Source: VBDM01 sp964430565 (GTDB lineage: Bacteria; Pseudomonadota; Gammaproteobacteria; Burkholderiales; SG8-39). Taken from it: DNA of 64,000 nucleotides. Position 1 is the first letter of the stretch. Every line of letters begins with the position of its first letter. Below are positions 19,571 to 29,287 of the stretch, one piece after another. The notes beneath the pieces are model-generated. The model made no database searches. It saw nothing but the letters and a program-made list of their open reading frames with translations, and was not told where the DNA came from. The translations under genes were made by a program, and so were the position numbers. The DNA is taken from assembly GCA_964430565.1 (NCBI GenBank), contig CAYSFD010000016.1, forward strand, positions 124,001 to 188,000. Reading direction: 5' to 3'.

Positions 19571-20861
19571 GCGCCGCCTTCGGGCTGATGCTGGCCGTAT
19601 TCGTCGGCGTCGCCCTGCTGCGCGGCCCGATCGGCCTCGCGATGATCGCGGGCGGGATCGCGTATCTGGGCGCAACCGGGCAGGACATGGGGCTCGCCGC
19701 CGAGCAGATCCTCAACAGCCTCTTCGGCAGCTTCGTGCTGATCGCGGTGCCGATGTTCATTTTCGCCGCGAACGTGATGAACTCCGGCACCCTGAGCGAG
19801 CGTCTCTACGCGCTCGCCCACGCGCTCATGGGGCGGTTTCGCGGCGGGCTCGCACACGTCAACGTGCTCGCGAGCGTGATCTTCTCCGGCATGAGCGGCA
19901 GCGCGATCGCCGATGCCGTCGGGCCCGGGATGATCGAGATCGAGATGATGAGCAAGGGCGGCCGCTACCCCAGGGCTTTCGCGGTGGCGGTGAGCGCGGC
20001 GTCCGCGACCATCGGTCCAATCATCCCTCCGTCGATCCCGATGGTGCTCTACGCGCTCGTCTCGGGCGCGTCGGTCGGCGCGCTTTTCCTCGGCGGCGTG
20101 GTTCCCGGCCTGCTGATGGCGGGCGCGATGATGCTCGTCATCGTCTGGGTTGCGCGGCGGCGCAACTTCCCGATGGAGGCGCCGGTGCCCTGGTCGCAGA
20201 TCCCGAGAATATTCGTGCGCACGCTGCTGCCGCTGCTCATGCCCGTCGTGCTGCTCGGAGGTATCTACTCGGGCGTGTTCACCCCGACCGAGGCGGCGGC
20301 CGTGGCCGCACTCTATGCGCTCGTGCTCGCGCTCTTCGTCTACCGCGCCCTCGACTGGAAGGGACTGGTGTCGGTGCTGGCCGATAGCGCGCGATCGACG
20401 GCGGTGGTGGGAATCATCATCTGCGGGGCATTTGTCTTCAACTACGTACTCGCGACCGAGCAGATTCCCTCGCGCGTCGCCGAATGGTTCGCCTCGCTCG
20501 GTCTGGGGCCCCTAGGCTTTCTCCTCGTCGTGAACCTCGTGTTTCTCGTGCTCGGCTGCCTGCTCGACACGACCACGCTGCTGCTCGTGATGGTGCCCTT
20601 GCTCCTGCCGGTCGCCAAGGCGCTGGGCGTGGACCTGGTGCACTTCGGCGTGGTGATCGTCGTCAACATGATGATCGGCCTGCTCACCCCGCCCTACGGC
20701 GTCCTGCTCTTCGTCCTCTCCGGCCTCGCCGGGACGCCGGTGAAGGAGATCGTGCGTGAGTTGATGCCTTTCATCGCGGCGCTCGTCGCGGTGCTGTTCC
20801 TCATTACCTTCGTGCCTTCGCTCGTCCTCACGCTGCCCGAACTGGCGGGCTATCTCCGTCC

Positions 20862-20865
<4 letters not shown>
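19567..20865 (+). CDS. dctM: TRAP transporter large permease DctM
   Basis: The 432-residue product has about twelve membrane helices and typical DctM motifs: GMSGSAIADAVGPGMIEIEMM, GPIIPPSIPMVLYALVSG, FTPTEAAAVAALYAL and GLLTPPYGVLLFVLSGLAG. It is the sodium-driven channel subunit of the TRAP system begun by dctP and dctQ. The 3' end overlaps the convergent asnS gene by four bases, leaving no room for a separate terminator between them. Confidence 0.93.
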
Positions 20866-22262
<1,397 letters not shown>

Positions 22263-22488
22263 GCGGCCCCCTCAACTGAAGGAAGTCCTGCTCTGATATC
22301 GTACGTAACTTTTGGCCGGGCGATAACCATTCCGAGGATTTTACCTTGACATGCAGCAGCGGGAATCACGGTTCGAGCGGACCGGCGCCTGCGTCGTTTG
22401 CTTTGCGCTTTGCCCGTGCTCGCGTTAGATTGTCGGTGACGCCTTCCACGCAAGATCGCATGACGCAAGCCTGCTGAAACAGAAAAGA

Positions 22489-23385
22489 ATGAGAGCCTTC
22501 ACCGTGAACAAGAATACCAACCCGCTCTATATCCCGTTTCATCCCAATCCGTCGAAGCCGGAATTCAAGGCGCCGGCGGGCGCGGTGGATGCCCATTGCC
22601 ACGTGTTCGGGCCGGCGGCGCGCTTCCCTTATGCGCCCGAACGCAAGTACACGCCGGTCGATGCGCCCAAGGAAAGGCTCTTCGCGCTGCGTGATTTTCT
22701 CGGTTTCGACAAGAACGTCATCGTTCAGGCGAGCTGCCACGGCACGGACAACGCGGCGCTCGTCGATGCGCTCCTCAATTCCAGCAACAAAGCGCGCGGC
22801 GTCGCCGTCATCGGCGAAGAGACGAAGCGGAATGAGCTCGAATCCCTCGACAAGGCCGGCGTGCGCGGAGTGCGTTTCAATTTCGTGAAGCGCCTGGCGG
22901 ATTTCACGCCGCGCGACGTGCTGGAACGCATCGCGGCGCGCATCGCGCCGATGGGCTGGCACATCGTGGTATATTTCGAGATGCTCGATTTGCCGGAACT
23001 CGAATCTTTCTTCACCTCGCTTCCGACCACCGTCGTTGTCGATCACATGGGCCGGCCGAACGTGCAGAAGGGCCTCGATCACCCCGAGTTTCAGCGTTAT
23101 CTGCGGCTGCTCGACAAACACGAGAATTTCTGGAGCAAGGTCAGTGGCCCCGAACGTCTCACGGTTGCAGGCGCCCCTTACGACGATGTTGTGCCTTTTG
23201 CGCGCACGCTGGTCGAACGCTACCCGGAGCGTGTTCTGTGGGGCACGGATTGGCCGCATCCCAACATGCCCGTGGAAGCGCCCGACGACGGCATTCTGGT
23301 CGACGTGATCCCGAAAATCGCGGCCACGCCCGCGCTGCAGAAGGCACTGCTTGTCGACAATCCGATGAAGCTCTATTGGGGCTGA
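22489..23385 (+). CDS. ligI: 2-pyrone-4,6-dicarboxylate lactonase
   Basis: The 298-residue product closely follows LigI, the amidohydrolase-superfamily enzyme that opens 2-pyrone-4,6-dicarboxylate to 4-oxalomesaconate in the protocatechuate 4,5-cleavage pathway. Matching segments include GAVDAHCHVFGP (HxH), VIVQASCHGTDNAA, GVRGVRFNFVKRL, VVDHMGRP and the terminal LWGTDWPHPNMP with the catalytic Asp. It acts without a required metal in the known enzyme. It is followed after 12 bases by ligA, so the order ligI-ligA-ligB-ligC makes one operon. A GTG five codons downstream is an alternative start. Base composition of the operon appears somewhat less GC-rich at third codon positions than its neighbours. 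Confidence 0.93.
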   Translation: MRAFTVNKNTNPLYIPFHPNPSKPEFKAPAGAVDAHCHVFGPAARFPYAPERKYTPVDAPKERLFALRDFLGFDKNVIVQASCHGTDNAALVDALLNSSNKARGVAVIGEETKRNELESLDKAGVRGVRFNFVKRLADFTPRDVLERIAARIAPMGWHIVVYFEMLDLPELESFFTSLPTTVVVDHMGRPNVQKGLDHPEFQRYLRLLDKHENFWSKVSGPERLTVAGAPYDDVVPFARTLVERYPERVLWGTDWPHPNMPVEAPDDGILVDVIPKIAATPALQKALLVDNPMKLYWG

Positions 23386-23397
23386 GAGGAACGAAAA

Positions 23398-23796
23398 ATG
23401 GCTCTGCCCAAGGAATATGACGATCTACCCGGAACCGTCGTGTTCGACGCGGATCAGGCGCGCCAGGGTTATCATCTCAACATGTTCTGCATGTCGCTGA
23501 TGAAGCCCGAAAACCGCGCCGCCTTCAAGGCGAATGAGCGCGCCTATCTCGACCAATGGCCGATGACCGAAGCGCAGAAACAATCCATTCTCAAGCGCGA
23601 TTGGAACGGCATGCTGCAGCTTGGCGGCAACATCTATTTCACCGCGAAGATCGCCGCGACCGACGGCCTTTCGTTCCAGCAGATCGCCGCCATGATGTCG
23701 GGCTCGACCCAGGATGAATACGCGCAGATGATGATCAGGGGGGGGCGCCCCGTCGAGGGCAATCGCAGCAAGTCGGAATGGAAAAACCGTGGCTAG
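23398..23796 (+). CDS. ligA: Protocatechuate 4,5-dioxygenase alpha subunit
   Basis: The 132-residue product is the small subunit of the extradiol dioxygenase that opens protocatechuate between carbons 4 and 5. It has the LigA helical fold with YHLNMFCMSLMKPENRAAFK and DWNGMLQLGGNIYFTAKIAA, and a normal length. A GAGGAACG ribosome site precedes the ATG. Its end overlaps the ligB start by eight bases, typical for coupled subunits. Confidence 0.94.
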   Translation: MALPKEYDDLPGTVVFDADQARQGYHLNMFCMSLMKPENRAAFKANERAYLDQWPMTEAQKQSILKRDWNGMLQLGGNIYFTAKIAATDGLSFQQIAAMMSGSTQDEYAQMMIRGGRPVEGNRSKSEWKNRG

Positions 23797-24631
23797 GATC
23801 GTTGCGGGAGTGGCGACGTCGCACATTCCCGCCGTCGGAGCGGCCTGGGACAACGGCAAGGCGGACGAGCCCTATTGGCGGCCGGTGTTCAAAGGCTTCG
23901 AGCGCGCCAAGGAATGGATCGCCAGGGTGAAGCCCGATGTCTGCATCATCGTCTATAACGACCACATGTCGGCCTTTTCGCTTGAGATCGTTCCTACCTT
24001 CGCGGTGGGCTGCGCGGCGGAATTCCCGATCGTGGACGAAGGCTGGGGCCCGCGCAAGGTTCCGCCGGTGAAAGGCCACCCCGAGCTTGCCTCGCATATC
24101 GTGCAGTCGGTCGTGCTGGATGAGTTCGACATCACCATCGTCAACAAGATGGAAGTCGATCACGGACTGACCGTGCCGCTCACTCTGATGTTCGGCCAGC
24201 CCAAGGAATGGCCGTGCCCGGTCATTCCGATCGCCGTCAACGTGGTGGTCTATCCGGTACCGACCGGAAATCGCTGCTACATGCTGGGCAAGGCCATTCG
24301 CAAGGCGGTCGAATCCTTCGACGAGGATTTACGCGTCGTGATCTTCGGCACCGGCGGCATGTCGCACCAATTGCAGGGCCCGCGCGCGGGATTGATCAAT
24401 CGTGAATTCGACACAAGATTCCTCGACAACCTGACGCGCGATCCCGTAGCGCTTACGCGCATTTCGCACCTCGAGTATCTGCGCGAGGCCGGTTCGGAAG
24501 GCATAGAGCTGGTGATGTGGCTCATCATGCGCGGCGCGCTGGACGACCAGGTGAAGGAAGTCTACCGCTTCTATCATGTTCCGGCGTCGAACACGGCACT
24601 CGGGCACATCATTTTCGAAAACAGGCAGTGA
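23789..24631 (+). CDS. ligB: Protocatechuate 4,5-dioxygenase beta subunit
   Basis: The 280-residue product is the catalytic, iron-binding subunit. The ligands of LigB are visible: His12 in VATSHIPAVG, His59 in YNDHMSAFS, and the Glu in AGSEGIELVMWLIMRG. The FGTGGMSHQLQGPRAG segment near residue 190 contains the conserved His of the family. It begins with GTG inside the ligA end. It converts protocatechuate to 4-carboxy-2-hydroxymuconate-6-semialdehyde, the substrate of LigC encoded 19 bases downstream. Confidence 0.95.
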   Translation: MARIVAGVATSHIPAVGAAWDNGKADEPYWRPVFKGFERAKEWIARVKPDVCIIVYNDHMSAFSLEIVPTFAVGCAAEFPIVDEGWGPRKVPPVKGHPELASHIVQSVVLDEFDITIVNKMEVDHGLTVPLTLMFGQPKEWPCPVIPIAVNVVVYPVPTGNRCYMLGKAIRKAVESFDEDLRVVIFGTGGMSHQLQGPRAGLINREFDTRFLDNLTRDPVALTRISHLEYLREAGSEGIELVMWLIMRGALDDQVKEVYRFYHVPASNTALGHIIFENRQ

Positions 24632-24650
24632 AAAGGGTCCGGAGAAGACG

Positions 24651-25607
24651 ATGAAGATTTGCGTGGCTGGCCAAGGCGCCTTCGGCCAGAAGCATCTGGA
24701 CGCGCTGAAGCGCATTTCCGGTGTCGAAGTCGCATCGCTGATCGGCGGCAATCCAGCCGGCACCGAGGCAGTGGCGAAGAAATACGGCATTCCCCACTGG
24801 GGCCACGATCTTGGCGAGGGCATCAAGCGCGCGGATGCGGTGATCCTCACCACGCCCACGAAGATGCACTTCCGGCAGGGCGAGCAGGTGATGCGTGCCG
24901 GCAAGCACGTGCTGGTCGAAATCCCGGTGACCGACAGCGTCGAGGACGCCGAGAAGCTGGCGCAGATCGCGAAGGAAACCGGGGTCGTCGCCATGGCCGG
25001 CCATGTGCGGCGCTTCAATCCGAGCCACCAGTGGGTCCACAAGCGGATCAAGCAGGGCGAGCTCAAGATCCAGCAGATGGACGTGCAGACCTATTTCTTC
25101 CGACGCAAGAATATCAACGCGGCCGGCAATCCGCGCAGCTGGACCGACCACCTCCTCTGGCACCACGCCGCCCACACGATCGACCTGTTCCAGCACCAGG
25201 CCGGCGAGGCTATCTCCGACTGCTATGCGGTGCAGGGCCCGATCCACCCGCAGCTGAGCATCGCCATGGACATGGGGATCGTCGCCAGGGTGCCCTCGGG
25301 CGCGATCCTCACGCTGTCACTGTCCTTCAACAATGACGGGCCGCTCGGCTCGTTCTTCCGCTACATCTGCGACAACGGCACCTACAAGGCGTTCTACGAC
25401 GACCTCAGCGACGGCAAGGACAACAAGATCGACGTCTCCAAGGTCGACGTGTCGATGGACGGCATCGAGCTCGAGGACCGCGAATTCGTGGCCGCGATCA
25501 AGGAGAAGCGCGAGCCGAATGCGAGCCTGGTCCAGGTGCTCCCCTGCATGCGCGTCCTCGGTAAACTGGAAAAGATCATCGACCCGGAGCGCCGCGCGCA
25601 CGCCTGA
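24651..25607 (+). CDS. ligC: 4-carboxy-2-hydroxymuconate-6-semialdehyde dehydrogenase
   Basis: The 318-residue product has the Gfo/Idh/MocA fold: an N-terminal Rossmann domain (GQGAFGQKHLDALKRI) and a C-terminal sheet with WTDHLLWHHAAHTIDLFQ, which contains catalytic His residues. LigC oxidises the ring-opened hemiacetal to 2-pyrone-4,6-dicarboxylate with NADP, and LigI encoded three genes upstream then opens that lactone. The ATG follows CCGGAGAAGACG. The downstream steps (LigU, LigJ, LigK) are not in the window. Confidence 0.93.
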   Translation: MKICVAGQGAFGQKHLDALKRISGVEVASLIGGNPAGTEAVAKKYGIPHWGHDLGEGIKRADAVILTTPTKMHFRQGEQVMRAGKHVLVEIPVTDSVEDAEKLAQIAKETGVVAMAGHVRRFNPSHQWVHKRIKQGELKIQQMDVQTYFFRRKNINAAGNPRSWTDHLLWHHAAHTIDLFQHQAGEAISDCYAVQGPIHPQLSIAMDMGIVARVPSGAILTLSLSFNNDGPLGSFFRYICDNGTYKAFYDDLSDGKDNKIDVSKVDVSMDGIELEDREFVAAIKEKREPNASLVQVLPCMRVLGKLEKIIDPERRAHA

Positions 25608-25624
25608 CGTACGCAAGAAACCTC

Positions 25625-25747
25625 TTGCTGATCCACCGGCAACTGATCGCCCACCGCGAGGCCTGGGCACGGCCCCTCTCCTCGGTACTCGGAACCGCGG
25701 TCGGGGCGATCGGCGTCGCGTTCCTTGTCATCGATTTGGTGACCTGA
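25625..25747 (+). CDS. Possible 40-residue membrane peptide
   Basis: An in-frame stretch without stops fills the gap between ligC and the nitrile hydratase alpha gene. From a TTG it would encode about 40 residues including LSSVLGTAVGAIGVAFLVID, a single hydrophobic helix, and end four bases before the alpha subunit ATG. No strong ribosome site is present and I recognise no family. It may be a real small membrane protein, the 3' remnant of a lost gene, or chance. Confidence 0.25.
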   Translation: MLIHRQLIAHREAWARPLSSVLGTAVGAIGVAFLVIDLVT

Positions 25748-25750
25748 GCC

Positions 25751-26392
25751 ATGAGCGATCACGACCATCATGACGACGAGAATGTCCGCGAGCACGACCG
25801 CCCGCTCTCCGGCCCTGCGCTGCGCGCCAAGGCGCTGGAGTCGCTGCTCGTCGAGAAGGGCCTCGTCGATCCCAAGGCGCTCGACGAGCTGATCGACACC
25901 TACGAGACCAAGGTCGGACCGCGAAACGGCGCGCGCATTGTCGCGCACGCCTGGGTCGATCCGGAATACAGGAAGCGCCTGCTCGCCGATGCCACCGCCG
26001 CGATCGCCGAGTTCGGCTTCATCGGGCGCCAGGGGGAGGACATGGTGGCGCTCGAAAACACGCCTAAGGTGCGCAACGTCGTCGTGTGCACGCTGTGCTC
26101 CTGCTATCCGTGGCCGGTGCTCGGGCTGCCGCCGGTGTGGTACAAGTCGGCGCCGTACCGGGCGCGCGCCGTCATCGAGCCGCGCGGCGTGCTGAAGGAG
26201 CTGGGAGGCGAAGTCCCGGAGGGCGTCGAGGTGCGCGTGTGGGATTCGACCGCCGAGCTGCGCTACCTGGTGCTGCCCGAGCGCCCCGCGGGAACCGAGG
26301 GCTGGAGCGAGGACGAGCTGGCATCGATCGTCACGCGCGATGCGATGATCGGCGTGGCGCCGGTGAGCGTGCCGGAACGGGGCAGGCGATGA
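25751..26392 (+). CDS. nthA: Nitrile hydratase alpha subunit, cobalt type
   Basis: The 213-residue product carries the metal claw VCTLCSCY, with Cys113, Cys116 and Cys118. Thr at position 114 marks the cobalt form; the iron form has Ser there. Nitrile hydratase adds water to nitriles to give amides, and two of the Cys are oxidised in the mature site. The His- and Asp-rich start (MSDHDHHDDENVREHD) is usual for alpha subunits. Its stop overlaps the beta subunit start as ATGA. No cobalt transporter gene is adjacent. Confidence 0.95.
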   Translation: MSDHDHHDDENVREHDRPLSGPALRAKALESLLVEKGLVDPKALDELIDTYETKVGPRNGARIVAHAWVDPEYRKRLLADATAAIAEFGFIGRQGEDMVALENTPKVRNVVVCTLCSCYPWPVLGLPPVWYKSAPYRARAVIEPRGVLKELGGEVPEGVEVRVWDSTAELRYLVLPERPAGTEGWSEDELASIVTRDAMIGVAPVSVPERGRR

Positions 26393-27054
26393 ACGGCATC
26401 CACGACATGGGCGGCATGCACGGCATGGGGCCGGTCGAGATCGAGAAGAACGAGCCGGTCTTCCACTCGAAGTGGGAGGCGCGCGTGCTCGCGCTCAATC
26501 TCGCCTGCGGCTTTCACGGCAAGTGGAACATCGATATAAGCCGCCACTCGCGCGAACGCATCCCGCCCGCCGAGTACCTCGCCGCGACCTACTACGAGAA
26601 GTGGCTGCTCGGCCTGGAGATGCTGCTCGTGGAGAACGGGCTGGTCACAACGAGAGAACTGGAATCCGGACGCGCCGAGTCGAAAGCGAACGGCGAGAGC
26701 AACCTGAGCGCCCTGCGAGCCCCCGAGGTGGCGAGTTTCCTGCGCAATCGCCGCCACGCGCGGCTCGACGACGACGTGCCGCCGAAGTTCAGGCGTGGCG
26801 ATCGCGTCCTGGCGCGCAACGACCATCCCATCGGCCATACGCGCCTGCCGCGCTACGCGCGCGGCAGGCGCGGTGCCATCGACCGCGACCACGGCGTTTT
26901 CATCTTCGCCGACACCCATGCCATGACGCGCGACAAAAAGCCCCAGCACTGCTACAGCGTGCGCTTCGCCGCGCGCGAGCTGTGGGGACCGGGCGCCTCC
27001 GCGCGCGACAGCGTGTACGTTGATCTCTGGGATGACCACCTCGATCCCGGCTGA
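26389..27054 (+). CDS. nthB: Nitrile hydratase beta subunit
   Basis: The 221-residue product begins MNGIHDMGGMHGMGPV, the highly conserved beta-subunit opening, followed by FHSKWEARVLAL. The C-terminal half has the SH3-like barrel with FRRGDRVLARNDHPIGHTRL and YSVRFAARELWG. It forms the heterodimer with the alpha subunit and helps build the active site. It overlaps the accessory gene by 23 bases. The length is normal. Confidence 0.95.
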   Translation: MNGIHDMGGMHGMGPVEIEKNEPVFHSKWEARVLALNLACGFHGKWNIDISRHSRERIPPAEYLAATYYEKWLLGLEMLLVENGLVTTRELESGRAESKANGESNLSALRAPEVASFLRNRRHARLDDDVPPKFRRGDRVLARNDHPIGHTRLPRYARGRRGAIDRDHGVFIFADTHAMTRDKKPQHCYSVRFAARELWGPGASARDSVYVDLWDDHLDPG

Positions 27055-27403
27055 GCTCGACCTCGGCGCCCTCCCCGCGCTGCCGCGCGACTCACAAGGG
27101 CCGGTGTTCAAGGCGCCGTGGGAGGCGCAGGCCTTCGCGATGACGGTTTCGCTGCACGCGCGCGGAGCCTTCACCTGGCGCGAGTGGGCCGATGCCCTCG
27201 CCCGCGAGCTCGCTACTGCCGCGGCACGCGGTGAGCCCGACGACGGCAGCCATTACTACGAGTACTGGCTCGCCGCGCTCGAGAAACTTGTCGCCGGAAA
27301 AAACCTCGTCGCGGGGCAGGAGATGGAGCGGCGCGTGGACGAATGGGACGCCGCCGCAAAGGCGACGCCGCACGGCAAGCCGGTCGAGCTGCCGCGCCGC
27401 TGA
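27032..27403 (+). CDS. Nitrile hydratase accessory (activator) protein
   Basis: The 123-residue product matches the small nitrile hydratase accessory family, related to the beta-subunit N-terminus, which helps load cobalt into and mature the alpha subunit. Visible features are LPRDSQGPVFKAPWEAQAFA, FTWREWADALARELA and HYYEYWLAALEKLVAGKNLV. It overlaps nthB and closes the operon. A broken second copy of its last 33 codons or so lies about 6 kb away on the same strand. Confidence 0.88.
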   Translation: MTTSIPAELDLGALPALPRDSQGPVFKAPWEAQAFAMTVSLHARGAFTWREWADALARELATAAARGEPDDGSHYYEYWLAALEKLVAGKNLVAGQEMERRVDEWDAAAKATPHGKPVELPRR

Positions 27404-27491
27404 TCGCCTGCGTGCAAATGCCAAGTGGATTTCGTCAAGGGCGCGCACGATGCGGCGTCCTCGGGGTATGAAGATCTTCCTGACTGGAGGG

Positions 27492-28553
27492 CTACGGGAC
27501 AATCCGCAGTTTGGTCGGAGGGCTCGGGCGTGGGCTCGGCATTCCGTCAATAACCAACGCCTTGATCTCCTTCATCTTCTGCACGCCCAACCAGCCCTTG
27601 AGCCCATAACCATTGTAGGTAAGGGGTGCGCCCGTCGTGTGCGTTGCCGGGTCGCCACCGTCGATATACGGACTGCTCGTGGAAGTATAGCCGCCGCCGC
27701 CATTTGTATAGTGAACCCCGTCTGAAAGGAACCGTGGGTCCCATTGCGAGAAGGGAAGCCTCGCCAGCATCTCAGCGTTCAGGTCGATGAGCGGAAGCTT
27801 CATGCTCTGTGCCAATTGCTTCAACGCGACATTGTATCGATCCACCAGGAGATTGAAGTTGTCATCGGTGCGGTAGGTGTAAGTAATGATTATGGGCACG
27901 ATGTGGTTCGCGATCAGCAGATCCAACATCCTCCGGAAATCCGTCAGGTCCTCTGGTTTCGATGCGAGCAGGTTCACTTCCGGTATCGCAAACTGGGCTT
28001 TCGGGATTGCAGCCAGAATCGTGGTTAAGGTGAGACCGTTTGAATAGGTCTTGCAGTCAAGCAGTATTTGCCTGGCCGTGGTCGGGTCCGTGACTGCCGG
28101 CATGCCGGAAGAACCGTTGAAGTCCCAGGCGCCCAATCCATCTCCTACCGTAAAGCTCCGCGCGGAACAAATATACGGCGTGGCCAGAGCAAACCCATCG
28201 ATGCTGTTAATACTCTGCGGCGAGGCGCCCGCATTCATCCACGCCGTGATCATCTGATCTTCGGCGGTCTTTCCGTCACCGCGTTGGGCCCAGGATCCGA
28301 GTGCCGGATCCCGAGTCAAGGAATCGCCTATCCACAGCACCAACCCAGGCACCTGGCTCCCCCCCGCCAGAATGGCTTTGGCGTTCGCAACCCAGCCTGT
28401 TGCGCCGGCCTGCCAGGCATCGTCATAGGAATTCGCCCGAGCCGCCGTATTCCCGGTCTGAGCAAAGGCAACCGACGCAAGGGACACCATCAGCGCACCC
28501 AATACGCCAAGAACCGCATCAAGACCACGTCGTGATCGATGAGCGATAGTCAT
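27492..28553 (-). CDS. Secreted SGNH/GDSL-type hydrolase
   Basis: The product of 353 residues has a signal peptide ending near VAFAQ and an SGNH hydrolase core. Block I is LVLWIGDSLTRDP with the catalytic Ser, and the C-terminal block SDGVHYTNGG carries the Asp-x-x-His pair. These enzymes are esterases or lipases acting outside the cytoplasm. The ATG has a clear CAGGAGGAATGTA site upstream; an upstream extension of eleven codons is unlikely. Its base composition is less GC-rich than flanking genes, and the tail ends in a Pro-rich stretch. It converges on the nitrile hydratase operon. Confidence 0.75.
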   Translation of the reverse strand: MTIAHRSRRGLDAVLGVLGALMVSLASVAFAQTGNTAARANSYDDAWQAGATGWVANAKAILAGGSQVPGLVLWIGDSLTRDPALGSWAQRGDGKTAEDQMITAWMNAGASPQSINSIDGFALATPYICSARSFTVGDGLGAWDFNGSSGMPAVTDPTTARQILLDCKTYSNGLTLTTILAAIPKAQFAIPEVNLLASKPEDLTDFRRMLDLLIANHIVPIIITYTYRTDDNFNLLVDRYNVALKQLAQSMKLPLIDLNAEMLARLPFSQWDPRFLSDGVHYTNGGGGYTSTSSPYIDGGDPATHTTGAPLTYNGYGLKGWLGVQKMKEIKALVIDGMPSPRPSPPTKLRIVP

Positions 28554-28688
28554 TACATTCCTCCTGGGGGATTCATTCCTTGCCATTGGATAGTTTTCCC
28601 AGCGTCCGGCCGGCGGATCCCTGTGTCTCGGATTGTTCTCAAGTGGCCACCAAGTAAGGTCTTCTGGCCGGGATAGCTCGGAACTGGA

Positions 28689-29147
28689 TCAATTTATAGT
28701 CAAGGCTGCTTCATTCGAAGCAGCGCCGAAAATCAAGTTGGTGTTGTAGGTTGTTGCCTTGAAGTACCACTGCCCCGATGAGAGTCCACGAACAGTGTGA
28801 GTACAGGTCTGCACCGTGCCGCATGCCGTAACGGTATTTGTGTTGACACAGGCAAGACTGCCAAGAGGTATTGACTCTTGATAATTTGTTGCGCCCGAAG
28901 CGTTTCCGTACGTCAAGGTGTATCCCGCCAGATTTGTAAGACAAGACTGATCCATATTCGTCGTGGGAGCCTCCCACTCGAGCGTAGCTGTGAAAGTGCC
29001 TGAACCGCTACCTCCGCCTCCGCCTCCGGATTCAGGCTCAACCCGCCCACCGCAGGCTGTCATCACAAACGCGATAGCAATGATAAAGAATTTCCTGCGA
29101 ACGAAGGCAGATCGCGATCTACTCGCGAATGTGGTCAATGTTTTCAT
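28689..29147 (-). CDS. Small lipoprotein with fibronectin-III-like domain
   Basis: The 152-residue product has an Arg/Lys-rich start, a hydrophobic helix and the lipobox VMTAC, followed by a Gly/Ser linker. The remainder (about 50-150) looks like a fibronectin-type-III or similar Ig-like sandwich: TLEWEAPTTN, LAGYTLTYGNASG, HTVRGLSSGQWYFKATTYN and SNEAALTIN. Four Cys in the domain may form disulfides. The gene is clearly less GC-rich than its neighbours, a sign of transfer. It lies upstream of the SGNH hydrolase on the same strand with about 135 bases between. Function is unknown. Confidence 0.6.
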   Translation of the reverse strand: MKTLTTFASRSRSAFVRRKFFIIAIAFVMTACGGRVEPESGGGGGGSGSGTFTATLEWEAPTTNMDQSCLTNLAGYTLTYGNASGATNYQESIPLGSLACVNTNTVTACGTVQTCTHTVRGLSSGQWYFKATTYNTNLIFGAASNEAALTIN

Positions 29148-29287
29148 TTACCGCCACGATTCATGTGGATTCTCGTCTGAAATAATGTATAGAAAAATTT
29201 CAATGTCATAAGTAAAAACTCAAGCGAATGCTCGATTTGTTCACAAATTCCCCGCTTGCGCCGTTACCGGTGCGCTGACCCCGATTT

